The notes under the pieces were generated by a model, which did not search any database, had not been told where the DNA came from, and was given only the letters and a program-made list of their open reading frames with translations. From NCBI GenBank assembly GCA_036374795.1, contig DASUTC010000242.1:1-62865 (forward strand): a stretch of 62,865 nucleotides of DNA, in the 5' to 3' direction. Made by a program: the position numbers and the translations under genes. Shown in pieces: positions 56,939-62,865 of the stretch. Position 1 is the first letter of the stretch. The number at the start of each line of letters is the position of its first letter. This stretch comes from Herpetosiphonaceae bacterium (GTDB lineage: Bacteria > Chloroflexota > Chloroflexia > Chloroflexales > Kallotenuaceae).

Positions 56939-58453
56939 ATGAACTTGATCCCCGACACCGACGTTCTCCAACCGACTGAGAGTGCCCCCTCCTGGCTCGC
57001 AAGCCATCAGCCGGGAACAACCATCGAGTGCAGTGTGATGCAGCCTTGCGGCGACGGTATGCGCGATGTTCGTTACATTCTCGATGAGCCATCACCAGAC
57101 GTGTGGCGCTGGTACGATACCTATGATGGCACCCACGATGAAACGCCTGATTGGTACGCGCTCTCTCTGCCCCAGGAAAGCGACATCAACACCATCTTTT
57201 TCGTGCATGGCTCGATGGTGCCGGTAGGCGGCTGGTGGAAGACGTTGCAGCCTCAATACCTCGATGCTGCTGGCGCGTGGCAGCCGATTTCGTCCTTCAC
57301 GATCACGCCGACGTACGACTTTCGGGATGAGCGTGGCAATCGCCAGCCCTTCGAGCCGTTCCTGATCTGCTTTCCATCGATCTGGACGCGGGGAGTTCGC
57401 CTGTTTGGACAGCCCGGCGGCGACTTTGGGATCACTACGCTGGCCTACCTGGCCGCAGGGACGGCGACGCCTGAGCAGGCGTTAGCGTATCTTGACACGC
57501 TGCGTCGTCCAAGCCCGCCGATCTTCCAGCTCCTGCCGCCGAATACATTATGGAATCTCATGGCGAGCATTCGTGATGTCACGCGCATTGGCTTCGATGT
57601 CCGCAGCAGCGCGGGCCTCGGCCTCGATCATTTCCTCGACGAGGAGCACTTCAAACAGTTTCACGCGCAAGATATGTCGGCGTATGATCGCGCCTCGCTC
57701 TACCAGCTCATCGGCACTCGTGAGGGCTGGGAGCGGTTTGGGGCGGAGATGCGCGCGGCGCGGGCACAGGCGATTACAACGCAATTGCCGGTGATCGAGG
57801 AGCATCATGGCGGCATGGCCTGGATCATCGTCCCGGTTGTCGTCAACGGCCTCACGATCGGCACGATCGAAAACCGGAATCTTGTTTGTCGCGATCGACT
57901 TGATGCCGCATGGCATGCGGCAGCTCCACAGCGGCTTGGCATCGATCGCCACGAGTACGAGGCGGCGCTGCACCAGATCCCGGTGATCCAGGGCGCGCAA
58001 CTGGAGGCGGTGGTGCAGTTGCTCCGCCAGATTGTGGATCTTTCGCAGCGCCAGATTCATCAGCGCATCGAGGTGACAGAGCTACGTCACACGGTCGATG
58101 AGCTGGCGGTGCCGGTGCTGCCCGTGTGGCAGGGCGTGCTGACCGTGCCGTTGATCGGGCAGATCGACGAGCGACGCGCACAACAACTGCTGACAACCGT
58201 GCTCCAGCAGATCCGTCAGCAGCGCACACGGGTGGTGATCGTCGACGTCACCGGAGTTGTCACGATCGATCCGCCGGTTGTAGCGCATATCGTACGGCTG
58301 GCCGAGGCTACGCAGCTTCTTGGCGGCGCGTGCTTCGTCAGCGGCGTGCGTCCGGAGGTGGCGGTGACGCTGGTCAGCGCGGGTGTCGCCGTTAAGCGCC
58401 TGCGCACGTTCGCCAATCTGCAAACCGCGCTGTCGGTGGCGATCGGGATGTAA
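56939..58453 (+). CDS. Sensor protein with C-terminal RsbR-type STAS domain
   Basis: A protein of about 504 residues. Residues 70-175 form a discoidin/F5-8-like beta domain. Residues 200-360 look like a sensory module, perhaps PocR-like (DVTRIGFDVRSSAGLGLDHF, WIIVPVVVNGLTIGTIENR). A short Gln-rich helix (365-395) leads into a STAS domain (398-504) with IVDVTGVVTIDPPVVAHI and FVSGVRPEVAVTLVSAG, as in the RsbR stressosome group. The phosphorylatable Thr of the usual VDT is replaced by Pro. Signalling through partner kinases or stressosome complexes is likely; none is encoded nearby. Start is ambiguous: GGAGG at 56933-56937 is 1 nt from ATG 56939 but 7 nt from in-frame TTG 56945, which may be the true start. 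Confidence 0.75.
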   Translation: MNLIPDTDVLQPTESAPSWLASHQPGTTIECSVMQPCGDGMRDVRYILDEPSPDVWRWYDTYDGTHDETPDWYALSLPQESDINTIFFVHGSMVPVGGWWKTLQPQYLDAAGAWQPISSFTITPTYDFRDERGNRQPFEPFLICFPSIWTRGVRLFGQPGGDFGITTLAYLAAGTATPEQALAYLDTLRRPSPPIFQLLPPNTLWNLMASIRDVTRIGFDVRSSAGLGLDHFLDEEHFKQFHAQDMSAYDRASLYQLIGTREGWERFGAEMRAARAQAITTQLPVIEEHHGGMAWIIVPVVVNGLTIGTIENRNLVCRDRLDAAWHAAAPQRLGIDRHEYEAALHQIPVIQGAQLEAVVQLLRQIVDLSQRQIHQRIEVTELRHTVDELAVPVLPVWQGVLTVPLIGQIDERRAQQLLTTVLQQIRQQRTRVVIVDVTGVVTIDPPVVAHIVRLAEATQLLGGACFVSGVRPEVAVTLVSAGVAVKRLRTFANLQTALSVAIGM

Positions 58454-58496
58454 CGACCAGAGCGTGGCGCATCGTGCGCCTCCGCATTTTGAGCTG

Positions 58497-60689
58497 TTAA
58501 GTGGCCGCGCGCTCCGCCAGCACCTCAAAGCGCCCGGTCAGGCCGCGCGCCGAGTCCGGCCCGATCCAGATGGTGAAGCTGCCCGGCTCCACTCCATACT
58601 GCATATCGGAGCCGTAAAAGCCAAGCTGCTGCACGGGGATCACGAAGCGCACGCTCTGCTGCTCGCCCGGCTGAAGGGCGATCCGCTGAAAGCCCTGAAG
58701 CTGCTTGACGGGTCGGGTAACGCTGGCTACGTCGTCGCGGATGTAGAGCTGCACGATCTCGTCGCCCGCCTGTCGGCCCGTATTGCGCACCACTGCCCGC
58801 GCGATCAGCATCCCGTCGCGGCTGATGCGCGGCGTCTCGATCACCAGATCGTCGTAGGCGAAGGTGGTGTAGCTCAAGCCGAAGCCGAACGGAAACAGCG
58901 GCGTGTTCGGCTCGTCGAGATAAGTCGAGCGAAACGCCTCGTCGAACTGCCTGGTTCCAGCGCCCTGCGCGGGCCGACCCGTGTTTTTGTGGGCGTAGTA
59001 GATCGGGATCTGCCCTTCGGCGCGCGGGAGGCTGGCGGTGAGCTTGCCCGATGGGTTGGCGTGGCCCCACAGCAGATCGGCGACAGCGCGGCCCGTCGTC
59101 ATCCCGCCGTGCCACGCCAGCAAGATCGCCGGAACATGCTCGGCCAGCCACGGGATCACGAGCGGGCGGCCCGTCATCAAAACGACCACCACAGGCGTGC
59201 CGGTCGTGTGGACCGCTTCAAGCAGCGCCTGCTGCTTGCCCGGCAGGCCAAGATGCACCCGCGAATGCGCCTCGCCGCTCATCTTTGCATCTTCGCCGAT
59301 CACCAGCACCGCCACATCTGCGGCCCGCGCCGCCGCTACCGCCGCGTCAATCTCGTCTGACCTGTCGCCGGTCACGTCGCAGCCGCGCGCGAACGAGATC
59401 GCAACGCCTTGGAGAGCTACGGCTCGCAGGCCATCCAGGACTGTTTGCACATCGTCGGCGCGGCCCTGCCCCGCCCAGCAGCCCAGCGGCGCGTGCCGGT
59501 CGTCGGCGAGCGGCCCGATCACCGCCACGCGCCTGGTCGTATCCGACAGCGGCAGGAGCTGTCCATCGTTTTTGAGCAGCACCATCGATTTTCGGGCAAC
59601 GTCGAGCGCGGCGACACGAAAATCCGGTCGCAGGATGATGCGCTCCGCCAGCGATTCGTCGACATAGGGCCGATCGAACAGGCCAAGCTTGAACTTCAGC
59701 CGCAGAATACGCCGCACCGCAGCGTCGATCAGCGCCTCCGGCACCTCGCCGCGCGCCGCCAGATCGGCCAGATGCGCGCCGAGTGCGTTGGTGATCATGT
59801 CCATGTCTACGCCTGCCAGGACGCTAAGCCGGGCAGCCGCGCGCAGATCCTCGGCGATACCATGCTCGACCAGCTCGCCGATCGCGTTGTAGTCGGTCAG
59901 GACCACACCATGCCACTGCCACTCATCGCGCAAGATGGTTCGCAGCGTCAGGGGATTCGCCGTGGCGGGCAGGCCATTCACATCGTTGAATGCGCTCATC
60001 ACCGATCCCGCTCCGGCGTCGAACGCGGCTTTGAACGGCGGAAGATGCACTTCGCGCAGCGTGCGCTCGCTGATGTCAACGGTGTTGTAATCGCGGCCAG
60101 CCTCTGCCGCACCGTAGGCCACATAATGTTTCGGACAGGCGACGACACGCTTTCCGCTTGCGAGATCCGCCGCTTGAAAGCCGCGCACACGGGCTGCCGC
60201 CAGCGTCATGCCCAGAAATACGTCCTCGCCCGCGCTTTCGGCGATACGGCCCCAGCGCGGATCGCGGCTAATATCGACCATCGGCGCGAAAATCCAGTTG
60301 GTGCCACACGCCGATGCTTCTTCGGCGGCGATGCGCGCCGCCCGCTCCAGAAGCGCCGGGTCCCAGGTGCATGCTTCGGCGAGCGGGATCGGAAAGATCG
60401 TGCGGTAGCCGTGGATCACATCATTGCCGATCAGCAGCGGAATGCCGAGGCGCGTCTCCGCTGCGGCAATGCGCTGGTAGTGATTGATCGCGCTGGGATC
60501 GGCGATTGACAGCAGCGATCCTACGCAGCCCTCGCGGATCGTAGCGTCGGGATCGTCCATCAACGCCACATCGCCCTGATTCATCTGCCCGATCTTTTCG
60601 GCCAGCGTCATCCGCGCCAGGAGTTCGTCGACGCGACTCTCAATCGCGGGATCGATCTGCCCGAAGTTGAGCACTGCCATTTCGTGCAT
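58497..60689 (-). CDS. GH3 beta-glucosidase
   Basis: A 730-residue glycoside hydrolase family 3 enzyme that removes terminal beta-linked glucose or xylose. ATG 60689 follows AAGGAG with a 9-nt spacer. The N-terminal barrel contains NDVIHGYRT, DISRDPRWGR, CPKHYVAYGA and the nucleophile Asp266 in VVLTDYNAI (TDY in place of the commoner SDW). The C-terminal alpha/beta domain includes VAVIGPLADD and VVVVLMTGRP. A fibronectin-like domain at the end contains the FPFGFGLSYTTF hinge. There is no signal peptide, so it likely acts on oligosaccharides inside the cell, which complements the secreted GH6 enzyme. It lies 62 bp downstream of the RNHCP gene on the same strand. Confidence 0.95.
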   Translation of the reverse strand: MHEMAVLNFGQIDPAIESRVDELLARMTLAEKIGQMNQGDVALMDDPDATIREGCVGSLLSIADPSAINHYQRIAAAETRLGIPLLIGNDVIHGYRTIFPIPLAEACTWDPALLERAARIAAEEASACGTNWIFAPMVDISRDPRWGRIAESAGEDVFLGMTLAAARVRGFQAADLASGKRVVACPKHYVAYGAAEAGRDYNTVDISERTLREVHLPPFKAAFDAGAGSVMSAFNDVNGLPATANPLTLRTILRDEWQWHGVVLTDYNAIGELVEHGIAEDLRAAARLSVLAGVDMDMITNALGAHLADLAARGEVPEALIDAAVRRILRLKFKLGLFDRPYVDESLAERIILRPDFRVAALDVARKSMVLLKNDGQLLPLSDTTRRVAVIGPLADDRHAPLGCWAGQGRADDVQTVLDGLRAVALQGVAISFARGCDVTGDRSDEIDAAVAAARAADVAVLVIGEDAKMSGEAHSRVHLGLPGKQQALLEAVHTTGTPVVVVLMTGRPLVIPWLAEHVPAILLAWHGGMTTGRAVADLLWGHANPSGKLTASLPRAEGQIPIYYAHKNTGRPAQGAGTRQFDEAFRSTYLDEPNTPLFPFGFGLSYTTFAYDDLVIETPRISRDGMLIARAVVRNTGRQAGDEIVQLYIRDDVASVTRPVKQLQGFQRIALQPGEQQSVRFVIPVQQLGFYGSDMQYGVEPGSFTIWIGPDSARGLTGRFEVLAERAAT

Positions 60690-60751
60690 AGATTTCTTCT
60701 CCTTGCCATGCTTGATCCGCGTTTATTGTCAGCGCACCGTCAACCGAGCGA

Positions 60752-61252
60752 TCACAGGCGCTCGCCGAAGAGCCGTCGCCGCACAAGATCGCGATCCGCT
60801 GTGGCGAGCGCGCACACTCCACGCATCGCAAGGTCGGCCCGTATCCCGGCCAGAGAGGCGCACGAGTCGTCGAACAGCTCGATGATCGCGGCGGCGCTGT
60901 CGTCGCCCGCGATACGGTTGATCACAATCGTCGCGCAGCCTGTACAGCGATGAATCAGCATTAACTCGCCGTCGCGCTCCTGGGCATACTTATTCCGCGA
61001 GTGCTTGGTTGTCAGGCCGATCGGCTGCATCGCCGCCCGGCAGGCCGATCGCCGATCGCCAGCGATCTTCCAGTCAAGATGGCGCGACCACAGGCATGCC
61101 GGGCAGTGGTTGCGGTTCTGTACACCGGCAAGCAGCGGATCGCAGCACACGTACTGCTGGCAGTTGAGACACTGAAACGCCTGCTCGCCCGAATGGGGCC
61201 GACGCTGCCGTACACGTGGCTGCTGAGATCGAGCGTTGTGGAAAGTTGACAC
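60752..61252 (-). CDS. RNHCP-domain zinc-binding protein
   Basis: A 166-residue protein with the RNHCP domain, an uncharacterised small zinc-binding family. GTG 61252 follows CTGGAG with a 7-nt spacer; the longer frame to 61318 runs into hairpin DNA. The domain is marked by FQCLNCQQYVCC (Cys28, 31, 36, 37), NRNHCPACLWSRHLD (Cys50, 53), GDRRSACRAAMQPIGL (Cys71) and HRCTGC (Cys103, 106), then NRIAGDD. These Cys pairs should hold two zinc ions. Function is unknown in general. The upstream DNA is a cluster of hairpins that may influence its expression. Confidence 0.85.
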   Translation of the reverse strand: MSTFHNARSQQPRVRQRRPHSGEQAFQCLNCQQYVCCDPLLAGVQNRNHCPACLWSRHLDWKIAGDRRSACRAAMQPIGLTTKHSRNKYAQERDGELMLIHRCTGCATIVINRIAGDDSAAAIIELFDDSCASLAGIRADLAMRGVCALATADRDLVRRRLFGERL

Positions 61253-61274
61253 TTCTGAACTCCAGACCATAGGG

Positions 61275-61305
61275 CCAGCCACCGTTCTGGTGCAGCGGTG
61301 GCTGG
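61275..61305. repeat. Hairpin 1 (CCAGCCACCG / CGGTGGCTGG)
   Basis: Perfect 10-bp arms at 61275-61284 and 61296-61305, 11-nt loop. Confidence 0.7.
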
Positions 61306-61311
61306 GAACAG

Positions 61312-61363
61312 AGCACAAACAAACCAGCCACAGGGTGTTCCCCGTGGCTGGTTTGTTTGTGCT
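61312..61363. repeat. Hairpin 2, perfect 20-bp stem
   Basis: AGCACAAACAAACCAGCCAC (61312-61331) and its exact complement at 61344-61363, with a further GGG/CCC pairing around a TGTT loop. Fully symmetrical, so it would form on either strand. It is the most stable hairpin in the window. Confidence 0.85.
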
Positions 61364-61450
61364 GCTGGCTGGCGTTCGTGAACTGCCATGTGTGCGTCAA
61401 CCCGCGCCTGGCAGGGATCGGCAGGGAGCATCGGACGCGCCCTCGGCACA

Positions 61451-61477
61451 CGCCACAGGGAAGGACACCCCGTGGCG
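61451..61477. repeat. Hairpin 3 (CGCCACAGGG / CCCCGTGGCG)
   Basis: Arms 61451-61460 and 61468-61477 with one mismatch and a 7-nt loop. It shares the CCACAGGG / CCCCGTGG core with hairpin 2. Confidence 0.65.
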
Positions 61478-61799
61478 CAGACATCCTGCCGGTTGGGAGA
61501 TCAAGGTAGCGCTCAACAGCCATGACGCCCGCGCCCATGCACGGCGCTGTCACAGCGTATCCACGCCCGATCAGGTTTTGCCCAACGGCGCTAGACCGAT
61601 GCTGCGATTCTGAGGCGGCCCCATACGATAATCGAAGCGGACGCCGACACCCTGGATTGCATCAATGCCTCGTTCTTTCTTTTCAGAAGTGGTTGACGAG
61701 CAACATTATAGCCGAGCATCGCGCACGCCCTCATGAGTCGAAAGACCGATCCAACGAGCGCGCGCAAGCATGAGGGCGTAGAGTAGGGAAATCCCCCAA

Positions 61800-61829
61800 T
61801 AGACAAATTGTTAATATTTTGTATATACT
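61800..61829 (+). promoter_or_regulatory. Possible promoter of the M23 peptidase gene
   Basis: -35-like TAGACA (61800-61805), 18-bp spacer, -10-like TATACT (61824-61829) inside an AT-rich stretch. It would give a leader of about 170 nt; I see no known riboswitch in it. Confidence 0.4.
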
Positions 61830-62006
61830 GCCTGTAGGACCGCTTGCCGGGGTGGGCCACGAAATCACACTTCATTTTGGAGGTACCCCCCAACCACAAC
61901 GACCTCACCCATTGACGCATGAAGCGTTCGCACGAATGCCTGCCATTTCGGCCCCATCCCGACCTTCATCCCTGAATCACTCTGTTGTATAAGGGAGGCC
62001 ATCGCC

Positions 62007-62865
62007 ATGCTCGTCGCTCGCCATCAACAACGCTCGCTGATCAACAAGCTGCTCGTGCTTCTGAGCCTGCTCGCCATCAGTTGTTTGCCGGTCTTCGCCT
62101 CGTGGGTATCCGCCCGCGCAAATCGAACCACTCTGGAAACATCGGTGATCCAGGCGGTCATCGCTCACCAGGGAACACCTGCGGCAGAAGTCGCGGCGCT
62201 TGAGGAATCGATCCAGGTCAATACCAAGCGGCGTGATGACCAACAGCGCTGGGCCTTTGGCTCGGTCGTGATCCCAGCTCCGGCGGTAGAAGATGTGATG
62301 CCGGAAGGCTGGCTCTTCGTCGCTCGTGAGACGGGGAACGGCTGGATCGCAGCCGTGGACGGCACGCCAGCATTCAGCGCTCTGGTTCGGCAGGCACCGG
62401 AAACGCTCGTCAGCAGCGGAGAGCGCGGCCCGCTCGCCGCGACCGGCGAGGTCGGTACGCAGGCGGTTGCCACCGGACTACGTCTGCCCTGGGCCGTGGG
62501 ACAGTCGTGGTACATGAGCGGCGGGCCGCACGGCTGGTCGGGGTCGAACACGCCCTACAGCTCGATCGACTTTTCGGGCGGCGATCAGATCGTGCGCGCG
62601 GCGCGTGGCGGGCGGGTCTACACCATGTGCTCGACGAACCTGGGCTGGCTGCGCATCATCCACGACAACGGCTATTCGACCGACTACTATCATCTCTGGA
62701 ACAACATCAAGTGGGCCGACGGCTCGGCGATCTCGGCGGGCACGCGCCTGGGCGATACCGGCACAGATGTCTCGTGTGGCGGCTCTGCCACTGGCCGTCA
62801 CGTCCACTTTGCGCTGCGCCTCCAAACCCTCTGGGGGCACGGGGCGCTCCTTCGCTTCGGCCTCG
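62007..62865 (+). CDS. M23-like (lysostaphin-fold) peptidase, 3' end outside window
   Basis: Open reading frame of at least 286 codons that runs off the right edge. ATG 62007 follows AAGGGAGG (61991-61998) with an 8-nt spacer. Residues 10-38 are a hydrophobic export signal (LINKLLVLLSLLAISCLPVF), possibly a membrane anchor. After a spacer of about 130 residues the peptidase part begins, with GGPHGWSGSNTPYSSIDFSG (the H...D zinc ligands), a GGRVY strand, a WLRIIHDNGYSTDYYHLW strand and GRHVHFAL (the HxH ligand). This set fits M23 metallopeptidases, which cut cell-wall peptide bridges. Final length and any C-terminal domains cannot be seen. Confidence 0.85.
   Translation, partial: MLVARHQQRSLINKLLVLLSLLAISCLPVFASWVSARANRTTLETSVIQAVIAHQGTPAAEVAALEESIQVNTKRRDDQQRWAFGSVVIPAPAVEDVMPEGWLFVARETGNGWIAAVDGTPAFSALVRQAPETLVSSGERGPLAATGEVGTQAVATGLRLPWAVGQSWYMSGGPHGWSGSNTPYSSIDFSGGDQIVRAARGGRVYTMCSTNLGWLRIIHDNGYSTDYYHLWNNIKWADGSAISAGTRLGDTGTDVSCGGSATGRHVHFALRLQTLWGHGALLRFGL

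Larger units (their letters stand above)
61253..62006. other. Long intergenic region with hairpins and a promoter
   Basis: 754 bp without a convincing gene. The left part (61275-61477) holds three related hairpins. The middle part is GC-neutral with no recognisable coding. The right part (61780-61830) is AT-rich and contains a promoter-like pair, then a leader of about 170 nt to the M23 gene. A 109-residue leftward ORF at 61591-61920 has no ribosome site or protein-like pattern. Confidence 0.5.

Noticed and set aside
61591-61920. 109-residue leftward ORF in the right intergenic region
   Set aside because: No ribosome binding site, atypical composition, and it overlaps the likely M23 promoter.

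Overview
The window is GC-rich DNA from a free-living bacterium. The gene mix (GH6 and GH3 glycosidases, an RsbR-type STAS protein, an RNHCP zinc protein, large NRPS genes) and the dispersed GAAC/GAAACTCG-type intergenic repeats would suit a Chloroflexota genome such as a Herpetosiphon or Kallotenue relative. No rRNA or marker gene is present, so this is a lean, not a proof. No tRNA, rRNA, CRISPR array, transposase or integrase was seen.

Layout. 0.3-4.1 kb: a secreted multi-repeat FnIII/Ig-like protein and a convergent secreted GH6 cellulase. 4.4-17.5 kb: a rearranged accessory zone. It holds a C-stub/A/PCP NRPS module, a beta-lactamase-family gene cut in two, a carbamoyltransferase missing its C-terminus, a D-2-hydroxyacid dehydrogenase, a SyrP-like Fe(II)/2OG hydroxylase, an intact beta-lactamase-family hydrolase, an ABC-2 exporter pair, and a frameshifted PCP-C fragment. 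17.8-54.8 kb: a rightward NRPS/PKS operon of five megasynthase genes with two small tailoring genes (a SnoaL-like protein and a second SyrP-like hydroxylase). 55-62.9 kb: housekeeping-type genes (M3 oligopeptidase, sensor-STAS protein, GH3 glucosidase, RNHCP protein, and an M23 peptidase running off the end).

Assembly line. Reading A-domain pocket residues by eye against the GrsA numbering gives four recognisable codes: Asp (DLTKIGHVGK), Gly (DILQLGLIWK), Ala (DLFNNALTYK) and Ser (DVWHISLVDK). The Ala and Ser A domains carry an inserted N-methyltransferase. Another A domain carries a PRMT-like methyltransferase and is followed by a non-reducing malonyl KS-AT-ACP. In gene order the line reads X1 - X2 - X3 - Asp (probably beta-hydroxylated by a SyrP-like enzyme) - Gly - N-Me-Ala - X7 (methylated) - C2 unit - N-Me-Ser. 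It ends in a condensation-like domain without its catalytic His, and there is no thioesterase. A beta-ketoacyl unit followed by N-methyl-Ser and a non-canonical terminal domain is what a Dieckmann (tetramic acid) release would need. With beta-hydroxy-Asp, a metal-chelating peptidyl tetramic acid is a reasonable hypothesis.

The most unusual DNA features are two. First, the genome's intergenic repeats have entered the NRPS genes in frame, repeatedly at the same A8-A9 hinge where the methyltransferases also sit. Second, a beta-lactamase-family gene is interrupted by 9.4 kb, with the same 7-bp sequence at each junction.
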